DNA of 32,522 nt from Lachnospiraceae bacterium (lineage in GTDB: Bacteria > Bacillota > Clostridia > Lachnospirales > Lachnospiraceae), in assembly GCA_015056925.1 (NCBI GenBank), contig SVFJ01000029.1:1-32522 (forward strand), in the 5' to 3' direction. Below are positions 1 through 10,044 of the stretch, one piece after another. Below the pieces are notes generated by a model. That model was not told the origin of the DNA. It saw only the letters and a list, made by a program, of their open reading frames with translations, and did not search any database. Every line of letters begins with the position of its first letter. Position 1 is the stretch's first letter. A program made the position numbers and the translations under genes.

Positions 1-137
1 TACGTCTTAGGACATTTAAATAAAAACGCTTAGAAAAACTTTACTCGTAGCGTCTACTTTTGTGTTAAACCATAGACCGTTTCGTGGAGAAGGGCAGAGT
101 GCCGTCCGTTAGCTCGACAAACCCGAATTTGTCGCAT
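1..137 (+). repeat. 3' part of a structured non-coding repeat (copy W), cut by the window edge
   Basis: This stretch aligns end to end with 23020-23137 and with the reverse complement of 22549-22670. Shared blocks include CTCGACAAACCCGAA (113-127) and a block around 54-70 (CTACTTTTGTGTTAAAC) that is also in the two other copies. Near its end the arms CGACAAA (115-121) and TTTGTCG (128-134) pair around the loop CCCGAA. It contains no open reading frame and ends at the A-tract of the pectinase terminator. The left part of the copy should lie outside the window. Confidence 0.75.
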
Positions 138-165
138 AAAAAGGGCGCGTCTGCATGACGCACCC
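138..165 (-). terminator. Rho-independent terminator of the pectinase gene
   Basis: The arms 143-151 and 157-165 pair over 9 bp (one G-U on the minus strand) around a 5-nt loop. On the minus strand a run of T (138-142) follows. It lies 10 bases past the stop codon of the pectinase gene and directly abuts the end of repeat copy W. Confidence 0.85.
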
Positions 166-174
166 TCAAATTAC

Positions 175-3100
175 TTATTTCTGTACAAGTACCATGACAT
201 CTGTTAACTGATTTGTGAATAAACCAACGTTACCGATTTCATTTACTATACATGTTCTGTAAAGTTCGAAGCTTCCTGTGTATACATTCTTTACATAGAT
301 ATATGCAGGCTTACCTACATATCCGTAACCTAAATGTACATGAAGACCAACTTCCATAGAAAGTACTGTCTCTGTTGAAGGTGTAAGATCCCATGTATAG
401 AAGTCTGTAGCAAAGCTCTTAAGCTCTTCCTTAGTATATCCTAAGTTGATATCTGCCATCTGTGCTGTAATATCAATTGTATTGATAGTAAAGCCGATGC
501 CATTTCCAAGATGAGCCAATAAGCAGATATTACGTCCGAAGTACTTCTGGAGTACTGCAGCCTTTAATACCGCATCACCATTCTTGAATGCAATCTCCTC
601 GATTGGAAGACCATTAAAGCTGTCAACGATAGGAGCTAATGGCACAATACCATCTTCAATTACAGTAGCGCTTCCTGTTGAAGGAATTACTGTTGCGGAA
701 GGAGATGATGTCGAACCGCTTACTGAAGGCTTTGAAGGTGTTGATGGTTTAGAAGGTGTAATTGTACCACCTGCAATTGTTCCATCTGTTTCCCCTCCAA
801 TTACTACATCTCCTGAAGCAGAACCTCCAATTGACTCTCCTGCTGCTGCCTTGTCTGTTAATACTAAGAAACCATTCATGTTGATTGTTCCATCAGCATT
901 TCTTGTTGGCTCTGTGTAAGTCAATGACTCAAACCAGTCATCAGCTACCTTAACACCTTCTGTATTTACAGAAGCTGAACCATCCCAGTAGAAGGTAGTA
1001 GCATTCTTAACCTTAGCCGTATCCTGAGTACCCTTTAACTTAAAGGTTTCTGTTGTATCAAGGCTGACATTCTTTCTGTAGGAAACAACGCCTTCTGCTA
1101 CATATGCTGTGTTTGCTGCTGTATTTGTATAAAGTGCTACGTTGTAACTTCCGTTATCAAATGTTACACAATTGTATAACTGAATATCAGGACCACTGTT
1201 AGAATCAAGACCCTTTGCCTTATTATTGAATGCGATACAATTCTGAAGAACATGTTTACCCGGCATGCTGTCGCCGCCCATCTTGAAACCATTACCGTTT
1301 CCGGCATTTACTTCATTACCGTTCTCATCTAATACCCATCCATTCTTGTAAGCTACTGAGTTCTTGATTGTAACATCACCAATGCTTCCTGACTGAACCT
1401 TAGCAAATAAGTCCCAACCATCATCTGCATTGTGATGTGCGATACATCCATCAAATACGTTACCATCACCAACTGTTAACTTAGCTGCGAATCCGTCCGC
1501 ATCCTCGTAACCCTTATCTGCATTCAAATATGATGTACAGTTAAGAATTAAGTTATATGCCGGCCAATCCTCATATGTATCTGTTCCAAGATATCTTGAA
1601 ATCTGGATACCTGTGTTACCGTTCTTATATGCATTTACCTGGTCTACGATATTGTAATCACCTGAAATCTGCATACCCTTCTGAGCATCTGCTGATTTTG
1701 TTACATCAAAGCCCTTGAAGTACCAGTAGTCACCTGCTACTACCATACCTGCACAACGTCCGCCGAAATCAAATACCGGTCTTGTAGAAGCCTCAGGGTC
1801 AGCTACCATGTAAATCATAGCATCTGCTGTACCGTTAATACCTCTTTCAACCTTAATTGTACTTGTTAAGTCGTATGTACCTTCCATGATAACGATTGTC
1901 TGTCCAGGCTGTACATACTTCACTGCTGTGTATACATCCAACGGCTTAGCCTTTGTACCGTTACCTGTTGCAGTTCCGTTTGGTGCTACATAGAGAGAGT
2001 CTCCTGCCTCACCATATGCCTTAAAGATTACTGTATGCTCGAAGCTTACTGCTTCATAAGATAACATCTCTTCAAACTCGCTTGGCTTGTAATTCTTGTC
2101 AGGAGTAAATGTTACATTGAACTTATTGCTGCCTAATGCAAGCTCAACTACCTTAACAACCTTCTCATTTGCCTGAACTGTCTGGTTAATCACATCTGCA
2201 CCCTTAGCATCCTTGATTACAAGAGTACCATCTGCGTTACCAACAAATGTCAAGTCGTATACTGCTGAGTTTGCTACTGCTGCAGATGTAATCTGGTAGT
2301 TAGGTGTTACATAGGTAATCTCTCTACCCTCTGCCGGAGCGTCATCCTCAGGAGCAATTGTTGTAAACTCAATATCTGTAAACGTGATATCTGCATTTCT
2401 TGATGCAAAGAATCCTAAGTATACGGAATCCTTATCAAGCTGGCTTAAAGCCTCTGTATCATAATACTTCTTTGTTACAGTGTTACCCTCTAAGTCTGTA
2501 TAGCTTACGAAGTAACCTGTATTATTCTTCTGAATTGTAAACTTAAACTCTGTAATTGGATTCTCTACAGTTCCAGTTGGCTCTGTACCCTGATAGTTAC
2601 CTACAATATTGTAAGTACCTGCTCCATTTACACCACATGAGCTCTCTAATGCTGTTGTAGTTGTTACAAAGTTTGCATTAATAACATCTGTCTTACCTGC
2701 ATTGAAGTCAGCAAGATTGTCAGCTGTTACACCAACCTTCTCCTGTGCTCCAACACCAAGCTTCATGGAAACCTTAGCCTTTGTAGAATCATCTGTAATA
2801 GCACTCTTCTCAGCGTCATAGTAGTACTCTACCTTACTTGCGATTGCCATATAAGCATTGTTCCAGAACATTGTAGCATCACCATGCTTACCTACACGGT
2901 CAGCTGCCATAATACCAAAGCCTTCCTGTCCATTTGACAATGTCCATTCATTAACCTTAGCTGTAGCTGTTAATGTAAAGTTAGTTGTAGCAGGGTCAAT
3001 CTCTGTATAGTAGAATGCAAGACCATCTGTAGAACCAGGTACAATCTTACCCTTACCGCCTGTAGAGTAAACTCTTACGCTACCGTCCTCTAACTCTTCA

Positions 3101-6100
3101 TATCCATTGCTGCTTGTATTTGTACTTGAACCATATGCTGAGAAATACCATTTAACTTCTGCTGAAGCTTCAACTGTCTTCTCAATTGTTGCACTTGTTA
3201 CATCATTTCCTCTTACTGCTTCGAGCTTAATTGTATAAGTCTTACCAACCTCTAAGCTCTCTACAGTTGCCTTTAACTGAGTCGTCTCAACTGAGATATC
3301 TGTTCCTTCTACGGAAACGATATACTTCTGTGCTTCCTTCACTGCATCCCACTCAACCTCAACATTTCCGCTGCCTACATTGTAAGCACCCTTAATATTT
3401 GGAGTTGTCAATGGTAATACAAAATCAAATGTCTTAGTCTCGGCTGATACCTTATCCTCTTCGCCATCACGGATAGCCTTAACAGAGAATGTATATGTAC
3501 CTGAAGCTGTTGCTGTAAGAGTAACTGTTACCTCTCCGTCGCCTTCCTTCATAGAATTTGCATATGCTACTTCTGCGCCGCTTGCATCCATCATAGAAAC
3601 TGTAATCTTATCAGCTCCGTCATAACCGATATTTGCCTTAACTGTAACATCAATCTTATTTGCATCTTCTGCATTTAATACAATATTTGTAATCTCAGGT
3701 GTTGCAACAGTTGCCCAATCAGCTCTTGCAGGCTTAACCACTCCACCCGGAGTCTCTGTTACCTCTACCTTGAAGATGTAGTTGTTATTCTCTAAACCAC
3801 CAAGATAGTATGTTCCTGCCTCTGCTAATGAAAGCTCTGAAATAACAGTCGCATTCTTAGCTGCTGTAACATTTGTCTGAGCTACGACAGCACCTGTACC
3901 ATCAATGATAGCCATCTGACGATTATCATCACCGCCTTCTACCCACCAAATCTTTACAGTTGCAGCATTGCTTGTAGTAAACATTACTGCATTCTTTGCA
4001 GTAGTTACCTTACCACCTAAATTCAATCTCTGTGCTGATGTGTATCCGTCCTCAAATACCTTGTTGCTGCTATCTATCTTTGTCTTTGCACTGTAGATAA
4101 CTGTGAAGTAACCCTCTGTACCTGCCTTCTCTGTATCTCCATCTGCCTTTGTTCCTGCTGCAAATGCTGTTAAATCTGCTGCAGTATCTAACGTAGATAC
4201 AATTGGCTCTGCCGGAGCTTCTTCTGTTACAACTACCTTGAAGAAGTAATTGTTATTTGTTGCTCCACCAAGATAATATGTTCCCGCTTCTGCAAGTTCA
4301 AATGTAGAAATGCATGTTGCATTCTTAGCAATTGTTACATCAGTAATTGCAACCTGTGCTCCAGATGCGTCAAGAATAGCTACCTGACGATTATCATCGC
4401 CACCTTCTACCCACCATACCTTTACTGTTGCAGGATTGCTTGTTGTAAACTTAATTGCATTCTTCTCTGTGGTCATCTTTCCGCCAAAGTTTACTCTCTG
4501 ACTTGCTACATAACCATCATCAAAGGTCTTATTACTTCCATCAATCTTAGTCTTAGCACTATAAAGTAATGTGAAGTACCCCTCTGTACCGGCGTTCTCT
4601 GTATCTCCATCTACCTTTGTACCTGCTGCAAATGCTGTTAAGTCTGTTGTTGAATCTAACACAAACTCAGTCGTAGCTGATGGTGTATCAGGTACTACAG
4701 GAGTTTCAGAAGGTGTATTATCAACCTTATCTGTAGGAATAACTACTGTCATATCCTTACCTGCAAATGCATCCCAGTTACCCAAGAACGCTTCTACAGA
4801 AATAGTTGTTCCGTCTGCTAATACTGGCTCTGTTAATGTAGATGCCCATGAAGCTCTCTTGCTCTGGTTGTCAACATCCTTAGCCATCTCATATGTGCCG
4901 TACTCAGCACTCATCACTGATTCGCCACTTAATGAATTTAACCATCCTGCCGGCTGAATCAACGATGCATTGCTTTCGCTCCAATGAGCATCTAATGCAT
5001 CAATTACTGTATTATAGAATACAGCTTCACCAGAGTTTGCCTGCCATGGTCTTCCAAGGTATCCTGCCTTAGAAGTATATGCAGATGCTGTATCAACACC
5101 TGGTGTTGTAGATGTTACTGTACAGTTGTACATTAACAAACCTCTGCTGCCACTCTGTGTCTGAGCTGCTGTGATGTAACCTACATCATTCTTATCTTCG
5201 CTTGTATTGAATACTAAGTCACACTTAGCAAATACTGCTGTCATTCCACCAAAGATGTAGTCTGTACCACCGTAAACAGCACAATCATAGAATGCTGCTG
5301 TAGTACCTACTCCACCAAAGAGTGTATCCTGACGTCCGATAAACTTACAGTTATCGAAAGATACCTTTGATACATTATTTGCAATTGCAAGAGCTGCTGC
5401 TCTTTCTACATATGCTTTATTCTGTACTGTTGTATCTCCTGCCTTCATATCAGCTCTCTTCACAGAGCCTTCTCTGGCTGAAGTCTGCGCTACGATTACA
5501 TCGTTAGCTGCCTTCTCAGATACGTACTGGTTAAATGAATTCTCGAAGATGATACCTTCTGCCTGGAATCCACTCTCATAAACTACAACTGTAGCATTCC
5601 AATAGCTTCCGCTTGTTGTACCAGTTCCCGGATTCTCGAATAACGGATATCCGTTTTCTTTACTTACTTCAAGAACTTCTTCATCATACTTACAATCAGG
5701 TCCCATACTATAGTATGTATAACCATGTCCGTAGTAAGAAGTAATTCTTACTGCATTAGCATCGATATCAACACCCTTGTTCTTTGTTTCAATACTTGGT
5801 GTCTTGCTTGCATTCTTTAATGTTACATTTGGTGTATCAATTACAAGCATTTCCTCGTAGTTACCCGGCTGAATCTCGATTGTTACTCTCTGGTCTGCTG
5901 TTCTTGTCATAGCACGAACTGCATCAAGAGCATCATTAATTGTTGTGTAATCACAGCCTGATGCACCTACTGTTACAACTTCCTTATACTCTGCTGCCGC
6001 AACTACTACAATCTTCTTAATATAAGAAGTACACTGGTCACCTGCATTAATTACAACTGTACCTGCATTTCCTGTATAAGTATAAGATACATCCTTATCG

Positions 6101-9100
6101 CCACTGTTTGTATTATCAAAGTAGCTTACAGTTCCATCATCAAAACTGATATCCCAGTTATATCCTACACTTACCTTTACTTCACATGCTCCTGATACTG
6201 GAACAATGATAGAACCATTCTTAATTGCCATACCATACTGAGCACCGTGCTTCTTACCACCTGTAATTTCAAGTCCGTTATAAGAAGTCTGTCCTGTATA
6301 ATCATCACTTGTAAAGAACCACTCAGTAACCTCTGAGTTGAACTTAATCGTCTTTGTAACAGCTGCGCCATTTACCTTAATATTAGATGTAAGTCTCTGT
6401 TCAAAAGCACCGCTGTTTGTTACCTTAACGCTATACACACCATCTCTTAACTCGATACCTTCTGTACCTGTAAATGTGTATACATAGCCTTCTTCATTTA
6501 AATTAGTGAATGTAAATGTTGCATTTGCCAAATCTGCCGCTGTTGCACCTACTAAATCAAGTGTAACTGCATAAACCGGCTTCTTCGCAATCTCGATATC
6601 TACTGTAGACTCTTCAGTAACCTTAATTGTACTTGGAGTAACAAGCTCATAATCATTGATTCCTGAAAGTTCTACTGTATACTCGATACCTGTCTCTAAC
6701 TTAGCTGACCATGTTGTACCGTCAATTGCTACTGCCGGAACATAAATCTGGTCTGCCTTTAATGCAACGCTTAAATTAGCTGCTGTAGCTGCATCGATAC
6801 CCTTTAATGTACCTGTAACCTTTGCAAGATTAACTGCACCTACCGTTACATCAAACTGCTTATAATTATTGTCTCCGCCATCACCAACATTTAATGTGAA
6901 TACGTCATCGCTAATTACTACATATCCATCAGCATTCTTCAATGCCACTTCATACGAATATGCTTCATTTAATACTGCCGCATATGTACCGTTAGAAACT
7001 GTAGCTTCTGTTACAGCACCTGTAGAAGTATTTGTAAATGTTACTGCATATTCATTTGTTAATTCAGCCGGAGCTTCTACATAACCTACTACATTTACTG
7101 TCTGTGTATGCTGTCTGTAAACACGGCATACTACTAACTTCTCATCTACTGAATAAATCTTGTAAGTACCATCTGCCGGCGCATAGAAAGTCATAATCTT
7201 TGCTGCAGCTGAAGCCTCATATACATCTGACGCAATCACTTCACCTGTTTCTACGTTCTGGAAATTGATTGTAGAATTACCGCCATTAGAGCTTACTACA
7301 AAAGTAAGAATATCTCCTGCCTTTGCATCTACTCCAATATAAACAGCGTCTGACTTTGAACTATTAGAATAAAAATATCCTGTATATGTAACACCGTCTA
7401 ATGTCTTTGTCTTTTCGTCATGTCTTGAAATTGCTGTATTGGTTGTACGGATTCTGTTATTAACCTTACCACCCATACATACAGTCAATCCATCATCATA
7501 GAATGTCTCACCCAATGGCTGTACACCTGCTGAGCCCGGCACTACAGTATCTGCATACCAGCTATTAATATCATCTACTGTAAGAAGATTATTATATTTA
7601 TTGGTATCTAATACTTCTGCACCGAAATCCCATACATCAATCTTGCCATCCATTGACTCAATTACATCTACCGTAGGAAGCTCAGGCTTTGGCTCCTCAA
7701 CCTCAACCTCAGGATAATCTACTGCAAAGTAATACATATTAATACCACTGTCAGCAGAATATAAATAATAAGTTCCTGCTGCCGGAATCTCATATGTAAG
7801 CTTGCTGATAGATGTACCAAGTGCTGTCTGTGTTCCGATTACATTTCCGGAAGCGTCTGCAAGTACAAGAGGTCTGTCAGATGAGCTTGAGCTACTCTGC
7901 GCATATACGATTAAAGTAGCTGCATCTGTAGCTGTGTACTGAACACTTCTCTTTGTAATAGAACCCTTACCGTTTGTCTTTAATCTCTGTGTGAAATCAA
8001 ATCCATCAATAGACTTGCTATTTGCATCTACAGTCAGCTTGCTAGATGCTCCGTTAAGAACAAACTCACCAACTGTCATATTTGTAGTAATATCACCAGC
8101 TGTTAAATCAGAAACATTTAATGCTGTATCTGTTCCACCGATTGTTCCAACAGTAGAATCACCTGTATTATCTGAACCAGTGTTATCATCACCTGTTGTA
8201 TCATCGCCACCAGTTGTGTCGTCATTGCCTGAATCAGGAACAACATTCATATACTCATCACCTGATAATCTTGCACCAAGTGCCTGTCCATCAGAAGCCA
8301 TAGTTGCATATGCACTGCTATCAGCTAACTTAAGGAAGCCCTTTGTGTCAATATTACCATTCTCATCTCTCCATACCTTATGGAAATCTGTCGTTGTATC
8401 AGGTGCTGTTACACTAACAAAATCGCTAGCTGAAACTGTAACGATTGTTCCAAGCTTATCACCCTTTGCAATTGCAGTACTGTCAACTACGGAGTAATAT
8501 GCCGGCTTATTATTGTAATAAACACTATGGTCGATTGTTCCGATAAATGCATCAGAACCCATAGAATCTGTTGTGAATGATAAAAGATTAGAATTCTTTC
8601 CACCATTCTCTCTATTCATCTGGAAATTAGACTTCTTGCTCTCATATCTACTGTTATTGAATGATGTACAGTTTGTTAATGAAACTGCTGTAGGATTGTT
8701 ATTATCTGTAAATCCATGTGCACCATTCTCAAATGCGATACAGTTAATCAATACATGTGGTGTTCCAATACCTGAACCACCAAGCTTGAATCCGTTCATA
8801 TCGCCATTTGCGGAGCCTGCTCCATTTGTAAGTTTACCATTACGGAAAGCAATACAATTTTTAAAGGTAACAACACCAATAGGACCTGTTGCAGACTTTG
8901 CATAGCAATCCCATCCATCATCACTGTTGTTATAAGCCAGACATCCGTCAAATACGTTTCCTTCACCGCAGGTAAGCTTTGGTGCGAAACCATCTGCATT
9001 CTCACCATCAATATCAACATTATTAAAAGATGTACAATTCTTAATTAAGTTGTTTGAAGGCCACTGTGAGATACTGTTATAACCTGTCTGATATCTGCTT

Positions 9101-9852
9101 AACTGCAAGCCCGTATCATGGTTGCTTTCAAACACACACATTTCAATAATATTATTATCACCTGAGAGAAGCATACCATTATCTGCTGCTTCCTTGATTT
9201 TAATACCATAGAAATGCCAATAAGAACCGTCTAAAACAATACCTCTGTTTGACTTATCAGCATCTGAACCTGTATAGCCCATCGCTGAGAAATCAAATGT
9301 CACGTCTCCGCCATCAGCAACTACCTTCTTCATAGCACCTGCTGTACCGGAATTGCTCTCTTCGATAACAATCATCTTAGAGAAATTGTAAGTACCAGCC
9401 TTAACCTTAATAGCATAACCCGGCTGGATGTTCTGCAGAGCTTGTAAAAACTCATCCGCTGTCGAAACAGTAATATCTCCCTCTACCACTGTCTCTGCAG
9501 CTAATGCAACCGGTTCATCAGCTATCACTGTAACTGCTTCAGTTGTCTGCTCTGTTGTTACTTCTGTTGCTGCTTCACTCGCAGCTTCGGTTGTTGGCTC
9601 TACTGTTGCCACTTCTGTCGCAACTTCTGTTGTAGATACCTCGCCAGTTTCAGCAGATACGGAAGATTCAACATCTGTAGACCCTTCTGTAGTAACCTCT
9701 GTTGTTGCTTCTGTTGCAACTTCGGTTGTTACTTCGGTCATAGATTCTGTCACTTCAGTAGCTGTTACTGTCGACATGTTAGACATAACCAATGTAACTG
9801 ATAATACAGCTGCAAGGATTTGTCTGTACATTTTTCTCCTTAACCTACTCAT
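175..9852 (-). CDS. Giant secreted multidomain pectinase: PL9 pectate lyase, CE8 pectin methylesterase, second PL9
   Basis: A 3225-residue extracellular enzyme predicted to demethylate and cleave pectin. Residues 1-31 are a signal peptide; 32-115 are a Thr/Glu/Val-rich spacer built of TTEV-like units. PL9 domain 1 (about 120-480) has D287, D311, D312 and D315, spaced exactly like the Ca-binding Asp residues of Dickeya Pel9A, plus K356 in NGFKLGG as the likely base. Beta-sandwich modules fill about 570-1285. CE8 (about 1290-1640) has Q1508-D1509, D1531 (DYIFG) and R1601 (LGRPW). Two near-identical modules follow (about 1727-1880, 1885-2031), then an FN3-like domain (about 2142-2225) and a concanavalin-like module (about 2234-2500). 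PL9 domain 2 (about 2610-2990) has D2786, D2810, D2811, D2814 and K2857. A Pro/Ser linker leads to an unrecognised C-terminal domain (3075-3225). There is no LPXTG. The start is backed by GGAGG (9859-9863) six bases upstream. All three active sites look intact. Confidence 0.95.
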   Translation of the reverse strand: MSRLRRKMYRQILAAVLSVTLVMSNMSTVTATEVTESMTEVTTEVATEATTEVTTEGSTDVESSVSAETGEVSTTEVATEVATVEPTTEAASEAATEVTTEQTTEAVTVIADEPVALAAETVVEGDITVSTADEFLQALQNIQPGYAIKVKAGTYNFSKMIVIEESNSGTAGAMKKVVADGGDVTFDFSAMGYTGSDADKSNRGIVLDGSYWHFYGIKIKEAADNGMLLSGDNNIIEMCVFESNHDTGLQLSRYQTGYNSISQWPSNNLIKNCTSFNNVDIDGENADGFAPKLTCGEGNVFDGCLAYNNSDDGWDCYAKSATGPIGVVTFKNCIAFRNGKLTNGAGSANGDMNGFKLGGSGIGTPHVLINCIAFENGAHGFTDNNNPTAVSLTNCTSFNNSRYESKKSNFQMNRENGGKNSNLLSFTTDSMGSDAFIGTIDHSVYYNNKPAYYSVVDSTAIAKGDKLGTIVTVSASDFVSVTAPDTTTDFHKVWRDENGNIDTKGFLKLADSSAYATMASDGQALGARLSGDEYMNVVPDSGNDDTTGGDDTTGDDNTGSDNTGDSTVGTIGGTDTALNVSDLTAGDITTNMTVGEFVLNGASSKLTVDANSKSIDGFDFTQRLKTNGKGSITKRSVQYTATDAATLIVYAQSSSSSSDRPLVLADASGNVIGTQTALGTSISKLTYEIPAAGTYYLYSADSGINMYYFAVDYPEVEVEEPKPELPTVDVIESMDGKIDVWDFGAEVLDTNKYNNLLTVDDINSWYADTVVPGSAGVQPLGETFYDDGLTVCMGGKVNNRIRTTNTAISRHDEKTKTLDGVTYTGYFYSNSSKSDAVYIGVDAKAGDILTFVVSSNGGNSTINFQNVETGEVIASDVYEASAAAKIMTFYAPADGTYKIYSVDEKLVVCRVYRQHTQTVNVVGYVEAPAELTNEYAVTFTNTSTGAVTEATVSNGTYAAVLNEAYSYEVALKNADGYVVISDDVFTLNVGDGGDNNYKQFDVTVGAVNLAKVTGTLKGIDAATAANLSVALKADQIYVPAVAIDGTTWSAKLETGIEYTVELSGINDYELVTPSTIKVTEESTVDIEIAKKPVYAVTLDLVGATAADLANATFTFTNLNEEGYVYTFTGTEGIELRDGVYSVKVTNSGAFEQRLTSNIKVNGAAVTKTIKFNSEVTEWFFTSDDYTGQTSYNGLEITGGKKHGAQYGMAIKNGSIIVPVSGACEVKVSVGYNWDISFDDGTVSYFDNTNSGDKDVSYTYTGNAGTVVINAGDQCTSYIKKIVVVAAAEYKEVVTVGASGCDYTTINDALDAVRAMTRTADQRVTIEIQPGNYEEMLVIDTPNVTLKNASKTPSIETKNKGVDIDANAVRITSYYGHGYTYYSMGPDCKYDEEVLEVSKENGYPLFENPGTGTTSGSYWNATVVVYESGFQAEGIIFENSFNQYVSEKAANDVIVAQTSAREGSVKRADMKAGDTTVQNKAYVERAAALAIANNVSKVSFDNCKFIGRQDTLFGGVGTTAAFYDCAVYGGTDYIFGGMTAVFAKCDLVFNTSEDKNDVGYITAAQTQSGSRGLLMYNCTVTSTTPGVDTASAYTSKAGYLGRPWQANSGEAVFYNTVIDALDAHWSESNASLIQPAGWLNSLSGESVMSAEYGTYEMAKDVDNQSKRASWASTLTEPVLADGTTISVEAFLGNWDAFAGKDMTVVIPTDKVDNTPSETPVVPDTPSATTEFVLDSTTDLTAFAAGTKVDGDTENAGTEGYFTLLYSAKTKIDGSNKTFDDGYVASQRVNFGGKMTTEKNAIKFTTSNPATVKVWWVEGGDDNRQVAILDASGAQVAITDVTIAKNATCISTFELAEAGTYYLGGATNNNYFFKVVVTEEAPAEPIVSTLDTAADLTAFAAGTKADGDTEKAGTEGYFTVIYSAKTKIDSSNKVFEDGYTSAQRLNLGGKVTTAKNAVMFTTSNAATVKIWWVEGGDDNRQMAIIDGTGAVVAQTNVTAAKNATVISELSLAEAGTYYLGGLENNNYIFKVEVTETPGGVVKPARADWATVATPEITNIVLNAEDANKIDVTVKANIGYDGADKITVSMMDASGAEVAYANSMKEGDGEVTVTLTATASGTYTFSVKAIRDGEEDKVSAETKTFDFVLPLTTPNIKGAYNVGSGNVEVEWDAVKEAQKYIVSVEGTDISVETTQLKATVESLEVGKTYTIKLEAVRGNDVTSATIEKTVEASAEVKWYFSAYGSSTNTSSNGYEELEDGSVRVYSTGGKGKIVPGSTDGLAFYYTEIDPATTNFTLTATAKVNEWTLSNGQEGFGIMAADRVGKHGDATMFWNNAYMAIASKVEYYYDAEKSAITDDSTKAKVSMKLGVGAQEKVGVTADNLADFNAGKTDVINANFVTTTTALESSCGVNGAGTYNIVGNYQGTEPTGTVENPITEFKFTIQKNNTGYFVSYTDLEGNTVTKKYYDTEALSQLDKDSVYLGFFASRNADITFTDIEFTTIAPEDDAPAEGREITYVTPNYQITSAAVANSAVYDLTFVGNADGTLVIKDAKGADVINQTVQANEKVVKVVELALGSNKFNVTFTPDKNYKPSEFEEMLSYEAVSFEHTVIFKAYGEAGDSLYVAPNGTATGNGTKAKPLDVYTAVKYVQPGQTIVIMEGTYDLTSTIKVERGINGTADAMIYMVADPEASTRPVFDFGGRCAGMVVAGDYWYFKGFDVTKSADAQKGMQISGDYNIVDQVNAYKNGNTGIQISRYLGTDTYEDWPAYNLILNCTSYLNADKGYEDADGFAAKLTVGDGNVFDGCIAHHNADDGWDLFAKVQSGSIGDVTIKNSVAYKNGWVLDENGNEVNAGNGNGFKMGGDSMPGKHVLQNCIAFNNKAKGLDSNSGPDIQLYNCVTFDNGSYNVALYTNTAANTAYVAEGVVSYRKNVSLDTTETFKLKGTQDTAKVKNATTFYWDGSASVNTEGVKVADDWFESLTYTEPTRNADGTINMNGFLVLTDKAAAGESIGGSASGDVVIGGETDGTIAGGTITPSKPSTPSKPSVSGSTSSPSATVIPSTGSATVIEDGIVPLAPIVDSFNGLPIEEIAFKNGDAVLKAAVLQKYFGRNICLLAHLGNGIGFTINTIDITAQMADINLGYTKEELKSFATDFYTWDLTPSTETVLSMEVGLHVHLGYGYVGKPAYIYVKNVYTGSFELYRTCIVNEIGNVGLFTNQLTDVMVLVQK

Positions 9853-9880
9853 AAAAAACCTCCCTCTTTACTTGCAAGCT

Positions 9881-9894
9881 TGTAAGCGCTTACA
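9881..9894. promoter_or_regulatory. cre-type operator (CcpA or other LacI-family site)
   Basis: TGTAAGCGCTTACA is a perfect 14-bp palindrome and fits the Firmicute cre consensus at every position. It lies downstream of the predicted transcription start of the pectinase gene, between promoter and ribosome binding site. That position suits catabolite repression by blocking elongation. Binding by CcpA is inferred; a local LacI-family protein could also use it. Confidence 0.75.
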
Positions 9895-9924
9895 TTAATT
9901 GACATAATATGCCAATTAATGTAA
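9890..9924. promoter_or_regulatory. 12-bp perfect inverted repeat at the pectinase promoter
   Basis: TTACATTAATTG (9890-9901) and CAATTAATGTAA (9913-9924) are exact inverted copies 11 bases apart. The repeat overlaps the edge of the -10 box, the predicted start point and the cre palindrome. It may be an operator for a second regulator, or a 5' hairpin in the mRNA. Confidence 0.6.
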
Positions 9925-9952
9925 ATATATCAGATAACCCTCGTTTTTTCAA
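9924..9952 (-). promoter_or_regulatory. Predicted sigma-A promoter of the pectinase gene
   Basis: On the minus strand TTGAAA (-35, 9947-9952) and TATATT (-10, 9924-9929) are 17 bases apart. The predicted start is near 9917, about 65 bases before the start codon. Confidence 0.7.
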
Positions 9953-10044
9953 GTTACATAAGTCTATTTTTTGTGTTATGTTCACATTTCACTGCCGAAA
10001 TTTTTTGTATTTATTTAGTATATTTGCACAAAACCGGATTTAAC

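Noticed and set aside
7991-8497. Plus-strand open frame of 168 codons inside the pectinase gene
   Set aside because: Antisense shadow of a coding region that has clear domains on the minus strand.
9715-9790. Regular repeats in DNA near the pectinase start taken as a CRISPR or tandem array
   Set aside because: They encode the TTEV-type low-complexity spacer of the protein.
9428-9898. Open frame of 156 codons on the plus strand across the pectinase start
   Set aside because: It is the antisense of the Thr/Glu/Val repeats, rich in Ser/Val by mirror composition, and runs over the promoter. It has no family match.
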